From Pseudomonas sp. ANT_H4 (GTDB lineage Bacteria > Pseudomonadota > Gammaproteobacteria > Pseudomonadales > Pseudomonadaceae): a stretch of 64,000 nt of DNA. The position numbers and the translations under genes were made by a program. Positions within the stretch are counted from its first letter, which is position 1; every line of letters begins with the position of its first letter. The stretch spans positions 465,614-529,613 of the forward strand of contig NZ_VOBG01000001.1 in the NCBI RefSeq assembly GCF_008369295.1, read 5' to 3'. Below the pieces are notes generated by a model. The model searched no databases. It saw only the letters and a program-made list of their open reading frames with translations, and was not told the DNA's origin. Of this stretch, positions 19,077 through 28,076 are shown in pieces.

Positions 19077-19970
19077 AATGCGCTGACTCTGCCGGATATC
19101 GCCGCGCAGGCTTCACGCCAAGCCTTGCCACTGGACTGGGTGGGCATGTGCGGCATTGCCCTTCCTGTCCTGATCGACGGCCAGCGCCTGAATGCCAAGG
19201 CCGATGCAGGTGTGAGCCTCGACGACAGTGAGGCGCGCGGCATTCATATGTCGCGCCTGTATCTGGCGCTGGAAATGCTTGAACAAGAAAGCCTGACACC
19301 GGCGCTGTTGCGTCAAGTGTTGCAGCGCTTCCTCGATAGCCATGAAGGTCTGTCCCATAACGCCAACCTGCGTATTCACACAAATTTACTGCTCAAACGC
19401 CCTGCACTGGTCAGTCCTTTGGCTGGCTGGAAAAATTATCCGGTAAGCATCGAGGCGCGTTTTGAAAAGCAGATGTTCCACGTGGAACTAAAAATTGACG
19501 TTACCTACTCGTCAACCTGTCCTTGCTCGGCCGCGCTCGCCAGACAGTTGATTCAGCAGCAATTTGTCGATGATTTCGCTAACACCCCTTTGCAACACGA
19601 GGACGTGCTGGCTTGGCTGGGCAGCACGAAAGGCATCGTCGCCACACCTCACAGCCAGCGCAGCAGCGCGCAATTGCAGGTCCAGTTGCAAAGCAACACT
19701 CACAACCTGCCGCTGATTGAGCTGATTAATGCCGCCGAAGCCGCTCTCGGCACCGCCGTGCAAACTGCCGTGAAGCGGGCCGACGAACAAGCCTTCGCCT
19801 TGGCCAACGGCCAGAACCTGATGTTCTGTGAGGACGCAGCCCGCCGCTTGAATATGGCGCTGAAACGTTCAGACGCGGTACACGCCTTCCACTTGAAAGT
19901 GGTCCACGCAGAAAGCCTGCACGCTCACGACGCTGTAGCAGAAAGCCGTTGGACGAGGGCATCCGCATGA
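19077..19970 (+). CDS. folE2: GTP cyclohydrolase FolE2 (type IB)
   Basis: This 297-residue enzyme converts GTP to dihydroneopterin triphosphate, the first step to folate. It is the zinc-independent isozyme that substitutes for FolE. It shows MNALTLPDIA at the start, the family segment LKIDVTYSSTCPCSAALARQ with the active-site Cys, and the C-terminal FCEDAARRLNMALK. An ATG five codons upstream is possible. The stop codon overlaps the start of the next gene (ATGA). It opens a seven-gene rightward operon behind the Zur box. Confidence 0.95.
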   Translation, partial: NALTLPDIAAQASRQALPLDWVGMCGIALPVLIDGQRLNAKADAGVSLDDSEARGIHMSRLYLALEMLEQESLTPALLRQVLQRFLDSHEGLSHNANLRIHTNLLLKRPALVSPLAGWKNYPVSIEARFEKQMFHVELKIDVTYSSTCPCSAALARQLIQQQFVDDFANTPLQHEDVLAWLGSTKGIVATPHSQRSSAQLQVQLQSNTHNLPLIELINAAEAALGTAVQTAVKRADEQAFALANGQNLMFCEDAARRLNMALKRSDAVHAFHLKVVHAESLHAHDAVAESRWTRASA

Positions 19971-20635
19971 TCAGTTGCAAAGCGTTGCGCTGGGGGGCGC
20001 CTGGCCAACCACTAACACCTGCAGTGGATTTCGAACTGGCCAAAGGCAGCCTCACCGGTGTGATCGGCGCCAACGGCTCCGGCAAAAGCAGCCTGCTGAA
20101 AGTCATCGCCGGCTTGCAGAAACCTCTGGCCGGAAAAGTCGTACTGGAAACTCCACGGCGCGGCAGTCTGTCATTCCTGCCACAGCAGCAACACTTGGAC
20201 CGCCAGTTTCCGATCAGCCTGCAAGAATTAGTGGCCGCCGGCTTCTGGGGCAGTAAACAAACACCTCAACAACGCAGCCAACGCCTTCAGGCCGTACTGG
20301 ACGACTGGTGCCTCAGCGGCCTGGAGCATCGCCCGTTGATGGCCCTGTCCGGCGGCGAACTGCAACGCGCCCTCCTCGCTCGCATGAGCCTGGCCGAAGC
20401 GCCTGTGCTGTTGCTCGACGAACCCCATGCTGCCCTTGACGAAGACGGCCAAGCGTTGCTGTGGAAACATGTCCATGCCTGGCACGCCGAAGGTCGCACG
20501 CTGCTGGTGGTGTGTCATGACCTGGCCGCTGTGCGCCAACACATCCCCCAGGCATTGCAGATCAAGAACAGCGGTTGCGTCCTGGCACCCAGTCACGAAT
20601 TGATCCGTCAGCAACCCCAGATGCAGGTGGCCTGA
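19967..20635 (+). CDS. Zn/Mn ABC transporter ATPase (ZnuC-like)
   Basis: This 222-residue ABC ATPase has Walker A GANGSGKS (34-41), the Q-loop FLPQQQHLD, signature LSGGELQR, Walker B VLLLDEPHAALD and switch His in VCHD. It is the energising subunit of a metal importer with the two genes that follow. The ATG overlaps the folE2 stop, so it is coupled to that operon. It is best seen as a second, folE2-linked zinc importer in addition to the main znuABC found elsewhere in Pseudomonas chromosomes. Manganese remains possible. Confidence 0.9.
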   Translation: MISCKALRWGAPGQPLTPAVDFELAKGSLTGVIGANGSGKSSLLKVIAGLQKPLAGKVVLETPRRGSLSFLPQQQHLDRQFPISLQELVAAGFWGSKQTPQQRSQRLQAVLDDWCLSGLEHRPLMALSGGELQRALLARMSLAEAPVLLLDEPHAALDEDGQALLWKHVHAWHAEGRTLLVVCHDLAAVRQHIPQALQIKNSGCVLAPSHELIRQQPQMQVA

Positions 20636-21501
20636 TGCACATCGCCGCCCACCTATGGATGCCGTTCAACGACTTCGTATTTATGCAGCGCGCATTGCTC
20701 GGTGGCCTGGTCCTGGCCTGCAGCACCGCCCCACTCGGCGTGTTCCTGATCCTGCGCCGCATGAGTCTGATCGGCGACGCCGTGGCCCACGGCATCCTCC
20801 CCGGTGCGGCGTTGGGCTTCTGGTTCGCCGGCCTGAGTCTGCCCGCTCTGACCATCGGCGGCCTCGGTGCTGGCCTGAGCATGGCTGGATTGGCCGCGTG
20901 GATCACCCGCCGCACCGGCCTTCGCGAAGACGCCAGCCTCGCCGCCATTTACCCGATTTCCCTGGCCAGCGGCGTACTAATCCTCGGCATGGCCGGCAAG
21001 CGCCTGGACCTGCTGCACCTGCTGTTCGGCTCGGCCCTGGCGGTGGACGGGCCGACCCTCACCGGCATGATCTGGGTGTCCGGCTTCAGCCTGATCGCTA
21101 TGGCGTTGATCTATAAACCGCTGCTGCTGGACACCCTCGACCCGCTGTTCCTGCAAACAGTCAGCCGCCTCGGACCGTTGGCCCACGGCGTGTTCCTGAC
21201 CCTGGTGGTGCTGAACCTGGTGATCGGCTTCCAGGCCATCGGCGCCTTGATGGTGGTCGGTTTGATGATGTTGCCAGCAGCGGCTTCACGCTTCTGGAGC
21301 CGGCGCCTGCCGGTGTTGATCGTGGTATCGGCGGTGCTGGGATGCCTGTCGGTGTGGCTTGGCTTGTTGCTGTCGTTCTACTACTCGCTGCCCAGCGGCC
21401 CGGCGATTGTGCTGGTGGCTGGCGGTTTGTACTTGCTGTCCGTGGTCTTCGGTCCGGTGCACGGCTTGCTGCGCCGCCCGCCTTTGCTTACATCCCAATG
21501 A
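20635..21501 (+). CDS. Zn/Mn ABC transporter permease (ZnuB/ABC-3 family)
   Basis: This 288-residue inner-membrane permease of the ABC-3 family has eight or nine hydrophobic segments. Typical stretches are FLILRRMSLIGDAVAHGILPG near residue 45 and IGALMVVGLMMLPAAASRF near 205. The start overlaps the ATPase stop (TGATG). It forms the metal channel of the folE2-linked importer. Confidence 0.9.
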   Translation: MHIAAHLWMPFNDFVFMQRALLGGLVLACSTAPLGVFLILRRMSLIGDAVAHGILPGAALGFWFAGLSLPALTIGGLGAGLSMAGLAAWITRRTGLREDASLAAIYPISLASGVLILGMAGKRLDLLHLLFGSALAVDGPTLTGMIWVSGFSLIAMALIYKPLLLDTLDPLFLQTVSRLGPLAHGVFLTLVVLNLVIGFQAIGALMVVGLMMLPAAASRFWSRRLPVLIVVSAVLGCLSVWLGLLLSFYYSLPSGPAIVLVAGGLYLLSVVFGPVHGLLRRPPLLTSQ

Positions 21502-21512
21502 GGTGTTTCCCG

Positions 21513-22397
21513 ATGCGCGCTCTACTCGTGCTGTTCAGTGTCTCGCTGGCGCTGTCGTTCGCGACCGTCCAGGCGGCGGACAAGCTTCAGGTGGTCACCA
21601 GTTTCAGCATCCTTGCCGACATGACTCATCAGGTTGGCGGTGACCATATCCAGATCAGCAACATGGTCGGCCCTGACGCCGATGCCCACACGTACGAACC
21701 AACCCCGGACGATGCCAAGGCGCTGCTCACGGCCAAGGTGATTATCAAGAACGGCCTGGGTTTCGAACCGTGGCTGGATCGACTGGTCACCAGCACCGAG
21801 ACCAAGGCCACAGTGGTTACCGCCAGCAAAGGCGTAATTCCCCGCACCATGGACGAAGATGGCGACACCATCCCCGACCCACACGCCTGGCACAACCTGG
21901 CCAACACCGAACTCTACGTGAACAACATCACCAAAGCCCTGATCGCGGCGGACCCAGCCAACAAAGCGGACTACCAGCACAACAGCCAGGTCTACCTGAA
22001 TGAAATCTACCGCCTGCTGGCCGAAGCCAAGGCCAAGTTAGGTTCGCTACCACCGGGCAATCGCCGCATCGTCACCTCCCATGACGCCTTCGGCTATCTC
22101 GGTCAGGCCTACGGTATCGACTTCATGGCACCTCAAGGTCTGTCCACCGAACGCGACCCCTCTGCTGCCGAAGTCGCCGCGCTGATCACCCAAATCCGTC
22201 AGACCAAGGTCAAGGCAGTATTCATGGAGAACATGAAGGACGCGCGCCTGCTCAAGCAGATTGCCGACGAAAGCGGCGCCCATATCGGCGGCACGTTGTA
22301 CTCGGACGCCCTGACAACCGAAGGTCCGGCCAGTACCTTTACCGGGCTGTTCGAATACAACCTCAACACCTTGTACGACGCCTTGAGCAAGCCATGA
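21513..22397 (+). CDS. Zn/Mn ABC transporter substrate-binding protein (ZnuA-like)
   Basis: This 294-residue periplasmic cluster A-I metal-binding protein has a signal peptide (MRALLVLFSVSLALSFATVQA). Candidate metal ligands lie in DAHTYEP, DPHAWHN and TSHDAFGYL, plus a C-terminal Asp region (TLYSDALT). It lacks the long His-rich loop of many ZnuA proteins, so its metal could be zinc or manganese. AGG lies ten bases upstream of the ATG. It follows its permease by 11 bp and its stop overlaps the next start. Confidence 0.88.
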   Translation: MRALLVLFSVSLALSFATVQAADKLQVVTSFSILADMTHQVGGDHIQISNMVGPDADAHTYEPTPDDAKALLTAKVIIKNGLGFEPWLDRLVTSTETKATVVTASKGVIPRTMDEDGDTIPDPHAWHNLANTELYVNNITKALIAADPANKADYQHNSQVYLNEIYRLLAEAKAKLGSLPPGNRRIVTSHDAFGYLGQAYGIDFMAPQGLSTERDPSAAEVAALITQIRQTKVKAVFMENMKDARLLKQIADESGAHIGGTLYSDALTTEGPASTFTGLFEYNLNTLYDALSKP

Positions 22398-22816
22398 CCC
22401 TGACCATGCTCGATCTGGAAAACGCGGCCCTCGGCAGCCGCTTTCCCCTCGATCAGGTGCTCGGTGCCCTGCCATGGAACAACGATGGTCTGATTGCCGC
22501 CATCGCCCAGCAACACGGCAGCGGCACGGTGCTGATGCTGGCCTGGATGAACCGCCAGGCCCTCGACGAAACCCTGGCCACCGGGCAGGTCTGCTATTGG
22601 TCACGCTCGCGCCAGCGACTGTGGCGCAAAGGCGAGACCTCTGGTCATCGCCAGCAACTGATCGAAGCGCGCCTGGATTGCGACGGCGACGCTGTGCTGC
22701 TGATCGTCGATCAGCAGGGCCCCGCTTGCCACACCGGCCGGCCCTCCTGCTTCTACAACACCATCGCTGACGGCCAAGTGCACATCATCACCGCGCCCAT
22801 CGAGGAACAAGCATGA
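22394..22816 (+). CDS. hisI: Phosphoribosyl-AMP cyclohydrolase paralogue (HisI2)
   Basis: This 140-residue HisI enzyme opens the adenine ring of PR-AMP in histidine synthesis. It has the signature SRSRQRLWRKGETSGHRQ and the zinc ligands in DCDGDAVLLIVDQQGPACHTGRPSC. A hisI copy in a zinc-starvation operon, away from hisE and the his genes, is best read as a back-up isozyme with different metal demand. The three Cys ligands are nonetheless retained. The ATGA overlap with the binding-protein gene ties it to the folE2 operon. Confidence 0.9.
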   Translation: MTLTMLDLENAALGSRFPLDQVLGALPWNNDGLIAAIAQQHGSGTVLMLAWMNRQALDETLATGQVCYWSRSRQRLWRKGETSGHRQQLIEARLDCDGDAVLLIVDQQGPACHTGRPSCFYNTIADGQVHIITAPIEEQA

Positions 22817-23373
22817 TCCGCAAGAACCCTTCCGGCGATCTCCCGGTGATTGCCGAGTCGGCCTACGTCGACAAAACCGCAATCATCTGCGGCAAAGTGA
22901 TCATCGGTGAAAACGTGTTTGTCGGCCCCTACGCAGTGATCCGTGCCGACGAGGTGGACACCAACGGCGATATGGACCCGATCACCATCGGCGCCAATTC
23001 CAACATCCAGGACGGCGTGGTGATCCACTCCAAATCCGGGGCGGCGGTGACCATCGGCGAATTCAGTTCCATCGCCCACCGCTCCATCGTCCACGGCCCC
23101 TGCACCGTCGGCGATCGAGTATTTATCGGCTTCAACAGCGTGCTATTCAACTGTGCGGTCGGTGACGGCTGCGTGGTGCGGCACAACTCGGTGGTCGACG
23201 GCCGCGACTTGCCTGCCGCCTTCTACGTACCCTCTACCACGCGTATCGGACCCAACACCGACCTGTCGCAATTCCCGCCGGTAAGCATCAGCGCCTCGGA
23301 GTTTTCCGAAGACGTGGCCCGTACCAACGTTGATCTGGTGCGCGGTTACAAAGCCCTGCAAAACGAGTTTTAA
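22813..23373 (+). CDS. Gamma-carbonic anhydrase-like hexapeptide-repeat protein
   Basis: This 186-residue left-handed beta-helix protein has repeated [IV]GxxxF/V hexapeptides (ICGKVIIGENVFVGPYAVIRAD and onward). Candidate metal His residues lie in VVIHSKSG, SIAHRSIVHG and VVRHNS. Members of this family use iron, cobalt or zinc, so it may replace a zinc carbonic anhydrase under starvation. It overlaps hisI by ATGA and precedes pyrC2 by 2 bp. Activity as a carbonic anhydrase is inferred. Confidence 0.85.
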   Translation: MIRKNPSGDLPVIAESAYVDKTAIICGKVIIGENVFVGPYAVIRADEVDTNGDMDPITIGANSNIQDGVVIHSKSGAAVTIGEFSSIAHRSIVHGPCTVGDRVFIGFNSVLFNCAVGDGCVVRHNSVVDGRDLPAAFYVPSTTRIGPNTDLSQFPPVSISASEFSEDVARTNVDLVRGYKALQNEF

Positions 23374-23375
23374 GC

Positions 23376-24713
23376 ATGAGCCGCCTACTGATCCGCAACG
23401 CCCGCCTGGTAAATGAAGGCCAGGAATTCGACGCCGACCTGTTGGTCGCCAACGGCCGCATCGAGAAGATTGCCGCAAGCATCGAAGGGCAAAACGCTAC
23501 CGTAGAAATCGACGCCCAGGGCCAGTGGTTACTGCCCGGCATGATCGACGACCAGGTGCATTTCCGCGAACCTGGTGCGCCGGACAAAGGCAGCTTCTAC
23601 AGTGAGTCCCGCGCCGCCGTGGCCGGCGGCATTACCAGTTTCATGGACATGCCCAACACCCAACCGGCAACCCTGACCCTGGAAGCATTGGCCGATAAAA
23701 AGCGCCGCGCCGCCCTGCATTCAGTGGCCAACTACGGTTTTCACTTTGGCGTGAGCAATGACAACCTCGACACCGTCGCCGCGCTTGATCCGCGAGAGGT
23801 GGCAGGCGTCAAAGTGTTTATGGGCGCCTCCACCGGCAATATGCTGGTGGATGATCCACGGATTCTGGAGCAGCTGTTCGCCGAAGTACCAACCATCCTC
23901 CTCGCTCACTGCGAACACACCCCCAGCATCCAGGCCAACGAACGACGCCTGCGCGGGCGCTTCGGCGACCACATCCCCGCCGTGGCCCACCCGTTGATCC
24001 GCGACGCCGAGGCCTGCTATCGCTCGTCATCCCTGGCCGTGGATCTGGCCCACCGCCACGGCACGCGCCTGCATGTGCTGCACCTGACCAGCGCCCGGGA
24101 ATTGGTACTGTTTGAAGACAAACCCCTGGCGGAAAAACGTATCACCGCCGAAGTCTGCCTGCACCACTTATTGTTCGATGACCACGACTACGCGCGCCTA
24201 GGTCATCAGATCAAATGCAACCCGGCGATCAAGTCCCGCGCCGACCGCAACGCCCTGCGTCTGGCGCTGCTGAGCAACCGCCTGGATGTGATCGGCAGCG
24301 ACCATGCGCCTCATACCTGGGCACAAAAACAGCAGCCGTACCGCGAGGCGCCATCGGGCTTGCCGCTGGTGCAACACGCTATGCCTGCGTTATTGGAGTT
24401 AGTGGCCGACGGCCTCTTGCCGCTGGCCACCCTGGTGGAGAAAACCAGTCATCGGGTCGCCGACCTGTTCGCCATCCCTGATCGTGGCTATCTGCGCGAA
24501 GGCTATTGGGCCGACCTGGTGCTGATCAAACCCGAACCCCACGGCAAACCCGTCAGCAGCCAACCGATTCTTGCCCGCTGCGGCTGGACGCCCTTCGCCG
24601 AACGCAGCTTTCGCCACAGCGTGAGCACCACGCTGGTCTCCGGGCACCTGGCCTGGCACGACGAGCGGGTACATGACAGCTGCCAGGGCTTGCCTTTGCA
24701 CTTTCTGCGTTAG
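23376..24713 (+). CDS. pyrC2: Dihydroorotase paralogue PyrC2/PyrQ
   Basis: This 445-residue class I amidohydrolase of pyrimidine synthesis cyclises carbamoyl-aspartate. It has LLPGMIDDQVHFREPG (about 54-69), the metal-bridging Lys region GVKVFMGASTGNML, LLAHCEHTPS, RLHVLHLTSA and the catalytic Asp in IGSDHAPHT. The usual HxH metal pair reads QxH, as I recall for the Bacteroidetes-type dihydroorotases, so its metal site is altered. It is last in the folE2 operon and a plausible low-zinc isozyme. It overlaps the convergent DUF3617 gene by 4 bp. Confidence 0.9.
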   Translation: MSRLLIRNARLVNEGQEFDADLLVANGRIEKIAASIEGQNATVEIDAQGQWLLPGMIDDQVHFREPGAPDKGSFYSESRAAVAGGITSFMDMPNTQPATLTLEALADKKRRAALHSVANYGFHFGVSNDNLDTVAALDPREVAGVKVFMGASTGNMLVDDPRILEQLFAEVPTILLAHCEHTPSIQANERRLRGRFGDHIPAVAHPLIRDAEACYRSSSLAVDLAHRHGTRLHVLHLTSARELVLFEDKPLAEKRITAEVCLHHLLFDDHDYARLGHQIKCNPAIKSRADRNALRLALLSNRLDVIGSDHAPHTWAQKQQPYREAPSGLPLVQHAMPALLELVADGLLPLATLVEKTSHRVADLFAIPDRGYLREGYWADLVLIKPEPHGKPVSSQPILARCGWTPFAERSFRHSVSTTLVSGHLAWHDERVHDSCQGLPLHFLR

Positions 24714-25231
24714 GCGCGAGGCTTAACCGTCCCGCAATTGCTGCCCAACCACTGTGCATGGGTATCCAGGCTGCCGTTCTGCTGAATACCGGTGGCATTG
24801 AAGGTGCCGTTGACTGTGGTGGTGAATTCCTTCTGACTCTGGAACGTTGCCACTCCAGTGCCCTGGGCTTTCGGGCAGCTGAAGCGAAATTTCCACTGGT
24901 TGCCGGTTTTATCAGTCACTTCCTGCTTGCAGCCCGATTGCGGGTCAGTCAGGGGGATCGAGTCGGACGCCACTTGTGCCGGCGTCAGGCACACCTGAAC
25001 GCCCTTGCCGGCCATGGCGATGCCCTGTTTTTCCAGCATGGCGCGTTGTTCCGGGGTCATCTGTTGTTTCAACTGACCAAGGATCAGTGACAAGTCCGGC
25101 AGATTCTGGTTATCGACTTTCATGTTGCTGGTGGTCAATTCCCACAACCCCGGCGCCAACATCTGCGCCTGCGCCGCCACTGGCAACGACAAACCAACAA
25201 CCATGGCCAAACCAAGCAGACGAGCATTCAT
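24710..25231 (-). CDS. DUF3617 periplasmic protein
   Basis: This 173-residue secreted protein has a signal peptide (MNARLLGLAMVVGLSLPVAAQA). The DUF3617 body begins PGLWELTTSNMKVD and holds four Cys (VCLTP, GCKQEV, FSCPKAQG, SNCG), probably two disulfides. AGGAG lies seven bases before the chosen ATG. It is a single gene, convergent with pyrC2. The function of the family is not known. Confidence 0.83.
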   Translation of the reverse strand: MNARLLGLAMVVGLSLPVAAQAQMLAPGLWELTTSNMKVDNQNLPDLSLILGQLKQQMTPEQRAMLEKQGIAMAGKGVQVCLTPAQVASDSIPLTDPQSGCKQEVTDKTGNQWKFRFSCPKAQGTGVATFQSQKEFTTTVNGTFNATGIQQNGSLDTHAQWLGSNCGTVKPRA

Positions 25232-25361
25232 GGGGTAACTCCTGGGCAATTGTCGGCGTTAGACGCCGCAAAAGCGCCAGTGTTGCACAGCGAATAAAAT
25301 AGCGACATTCGCACCGGAACATGGTCTGTTAGGCATGGAATCATCGGGAGTACCATCGTCC

Positions 25362-26801
25362 ATGGATTTTTTTGGCCCACACCTGCTCGGCTACCTGATT
25401 GCATTGCTCCATACCCTGGGCACCATCGCCGCCATTCACGCGGTGCTGACCGTCAGGACCGCCCAAGGCTCGATTGCCTGGGCCCTGTCCCTGATGTTCA
25501 TTCCTTACCTGACGCTGATCCCCTACCTGATCTTTGGCCGCAGCACCTTCGACGCCTACATACAGGCGCGCCGCCAGGCCAACCAGGAAATGCACAAAGC
25601 CATCACCGAGCTGAACTGGCGCCCGTGGGTGGAAGAAGCGCTGGCCGCCCGCAGCTCCCAAGCCTATGCCTCGCTGCGCGCCATGCCCAAGCTGGGGCGC
25701 ATGCCGTGCCTGGCGAACAATCAGGTGCGTTTACTGATCAACGGCGACGCCACCTTCGGCGCGATTTTCGAAGCTATCCGTGGGGCGAAAACCGCGGTAC
25801 TGATCCAGTTTTTCATCATTCATGACGACGAGCTCGGCCGTCAGTTGCAGGCATTGCTCAAACAGAAAGCCGCAGAAGGCGTGGCCATCTACGTGCTCTA
25901 TGACCGCATCGGCAGCCATTCCCTGCCCCACGGTTATGTACAGCCATTGCGCGATGCCGGGGTCAACGTCAAAGCCTTCGCCACCCGCAGCGGCTGGCTC
26001 AACCGTTTTCAGGTCAACTTTCGCAACCACCGCAAGATAGTGGTGGTGGACGGCTTGGTGGGCTTTGTCGGAGGGCATAACGTCGGCGATGAGTACATGG
26101 GCAAGAAGCCTCCGCTCGCGCCCTGGCGCGATACCCATGTGCAGGTCAGCGGCCCGGTGGTGGCATGCCTGCAGGAGTCCTTTGCCGAAGACTGGTTCTG
26201 GGCCGCGCGGGAACTGCCGCCGCTGATCCTGCCGGACACATACCCCGATGACGGCGTACTCTGCCAGTTACTGGCCAGCGGCCCGGCTGACCCCTATGAA
26301 ACCTGCTCGCTGTTCTTCGTAGAAGCCATTCATGCCGCCACCGAGCGGGTGTGGATCACCAGTCCGTATTTCATCCCAGATGAGGCGGTGTTCGCGGCGC
26401 TGCGGCTGGCGGTGTTACGCGGGGTTGATGTGCGCGTGCTGCTGCCATCGCGCCCCGATCACCGCATCGTCTATGCAGCATCAAGCCTGTATGCCATCGA
26501 AGCCGTGCGCGCAGGCGTACGGGTGTTTCGCTACACGCCCGGTTTTCTGCATCAGAAGGTGGTGTTGGTGGACAGCGAAATCAGCGCCATCGGCAGTGCG
26601 AACCTGGACAACCGCTCGTTCCGGCTCAATTTCGAAGTGATGTTGCTGACGGTGGATGAGGCCTTTGCCAGCCAAGTGGAAAAAATGCTGATGGACGACT
26701 TCGCCCTGGCCCACGAAACCAGCCAGGAAGAAAGCCGCCAGACCCGCCGCCTGCAACAACTGGGCATGCGGGTCGCGCGGCTTATTTCACCGATTTTGTA
26801 G
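25362..26801 (+). CDS. cls: Cardiolipin synthase (ClsA type)
   Basis: This 479-residue phospholipase D-family enzyme makes cardiolipin from two phosphatidylglycerol molecules. Two N-terminal membrane segments (about 8-65) precede the paired HKD-type motifs [17 protein letters not shown] (about 218) and [21 protein letters not shown] (about 396). In both the usual Hx4 spacing is kept (HRK and HQK with Asp). I chose the ATG at 25362 (MDFFGPHLL) to match the family length of about 480. It is convergent with cfaB. Confidence 0.95.
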   Translation: MDFFGPHLLGYLIALLHTLGTIAAIHAVLTVRTAQGSIAWALSLMFIPYLTLIPYLIFGRSTFDAYIQARRQANQEMHKAITELNWRPWVEEALAARSSQAYASLRAMPKLGRMPCLANNQVRLLINGDATFGAIFEAIRGAKTAVLIQFFIIHDDELGRQLQALLKQKAAEGVAIYVLYDRIGSHSLPHGYVQPLRDAGVNVKAFATRSGWLNRFQVNFRNHRKIVVVDGLVGFVGGHNVGDEYMGKKPPLAPWRDTHVQVSGPVVACLQESFAEDWFWAARELPPLILPDTYPDDGVLCQLLASGPADPYETCSLFFVEAIHAATERVWITSPYFIPDEAVFAALRLAVLRGVDVRVLLPSRPDHRIVYAASSLYAIEAVRAGVRVFRYTPGFLHQKVVLVDSEISAIGSANLDNRSFRLNFEVMLLTVDEAFASQVEKMLMDDFALAHETSQEESRQTRRLQQLGMRVARLISPIL

Positions 26802-26806
26802 GCGCA

Positions 26807-27991
26807 CTAGCGGTACAGATCATCTCGCGTCCAAGGCAACTCATGGCTGCCATCGGCATGAGGCTTGACCGCCAGAATCTGATGCAGATTGATCCAACCC
26901 CGGGCAAAGGCATACGCACAGCCCGCCAGGTACAGCCGCCAGATCCGTAGCGCTTGCTGCGGTACCATCTTCGTCGCCGCTTCCAGATTGTCTTCCAGGC
27001 GCTCGCTCCAATGGTCCAGGGTGCGGGCGTAATGCAGGCGCAAGCTTTCCACGTCGACCACTTCCAGACCTACTTCGCTGATTTCGGCGGTCATCATCGA
27101 CAGATGCGGCAGCTCGCCGTTGGGGAACACATAACGCCCGATAAACTCACCAGCGCCACGGCCCACCGGTCGGCCATCAGTGTGTTTGGCGGTAATGCCG
27201 TGATTCATCACCAAACCACCTTCGCGCACCGCACCAAAGAGCGTCTTGCAGTACTCAGCCAGGTTGGCGTGGCCCACGTGTTCGAACATGCCGACGCTGA
27301 TCACTTTGTCGAAACGCCCGTCCTGCGGCAGGTCGCGGTAGTCCAGCAACTGCAGCTCCACCAGATCCTCCAGGCCTTCGTCGATCACACGCTCGCGAGC
27401 CAGCTCCAGCTGTTCCTTGCTCAGGGTGATGCCGAACACTTTGACCCCAAATTCCCGCGCGGCATAACGCGCTAGCCCGCCCCAACCGCAGCCGACATCC
27501 AGCAAATACTCACCTGGCTGCAGTCGCAATTTGCGGCACAGGTGGCGGAATTTGTCTTGTTGGGCCTGGTCGAGGGATTCGCTGCCGGTTTCGAAGTAAC
27601 CACAGGAATAAGCCATGTCGTGGTCCAGCCAGAGCTGGTAGAACTCGTTCGACAGGTCGTAATGGTAGGAAATGGCCGCCGCGTCGGTGGACTTGTCGTG
27701 GATCGAGCGCACCGGACGACTCTCTTCTTCGTCATGGATCAAGGCATGACTCCACTCGTCACATACCCGGATCACTTCGCTAATGGAGCCTTCCAGCTCC
27801 AGTTTGCCCTCGACGAAGGCCGCGCCCAGAGAATCGAGCGTGGGGTGAGCCAACTGCGAAACCACGATGGGGTCCTTGACCACAATGGTGACGCTGGGCT
27901 CCGGGCCCAGGTTGAATTCATGGCCATCCCAGAGTCGCAGGCGCAACGGAAGCTGAAGATTCTGTAAGGCCGGTGGAAGTTGCGCGAGCAT
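26807..27991 (-). CDS. cfaB: Cyclopropane-fatty-acyl-phospholipid synthase
   Basis: This 394-residue SAM-dependent methyltransferase adds methylene across double bonds of membrane phospholipid acyl chains. The N-terminal lipid-binding part (1-110) precedes the SAM fold with YLLDVGCGWGGLARYAAREFG (about 170) and the bicarbonate/active-site region ISVGMFEHVGHANLAEYCK. AGGGGGA lies seven bases before the ATG. The cls-cfa pairing is the arrangement I recall for P. putida cfaB. It acts on preformed membrane lipid, typically in stationary phase. Confidence 0.92.
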   Translation of the reverse strand: MLAQLPPALQNLQLPLRLRLWDGHEFNLGPEPSVTIVVKDPIVVSQLAHPTLDSLGAAFVEGKLELEGSISEVIRVCDEWSHALIHDEEESRPVRSIHDKSTDAAAISYHYDLSNEFYQLWLDHDMAYSCGYFETGSESLDQAQQDKFRHLCRKLRLQPGEYLLDVGCGWGGLARYAAREFGVKVFGITLSKEQLELARERVIDEGLEDLVELQLLDYRDLPQDGRFDKVISVGMFEHVGHANLAEYCKTLFGAVREGGLVMNHGITAKHTDGRPVGRGAGEFIGRYVFPNGELPHLSMMTAEISEVGLEVVDVESLRLHYARTLDHWSERLEDNLEAATKMVPQQALRIWRLYLAGCAYAFARGWINLHQILAVKPHADGSHELPWTRDDLYR

Positions 27992-28076
27992 GAGTAATCC
28001 CCCTTGTTTCAGACGTCTGAAATGAGGGTAGACCATCCAAAGAAAAGCAGCAGGCTATCGATTTAATAGCCGTTTT

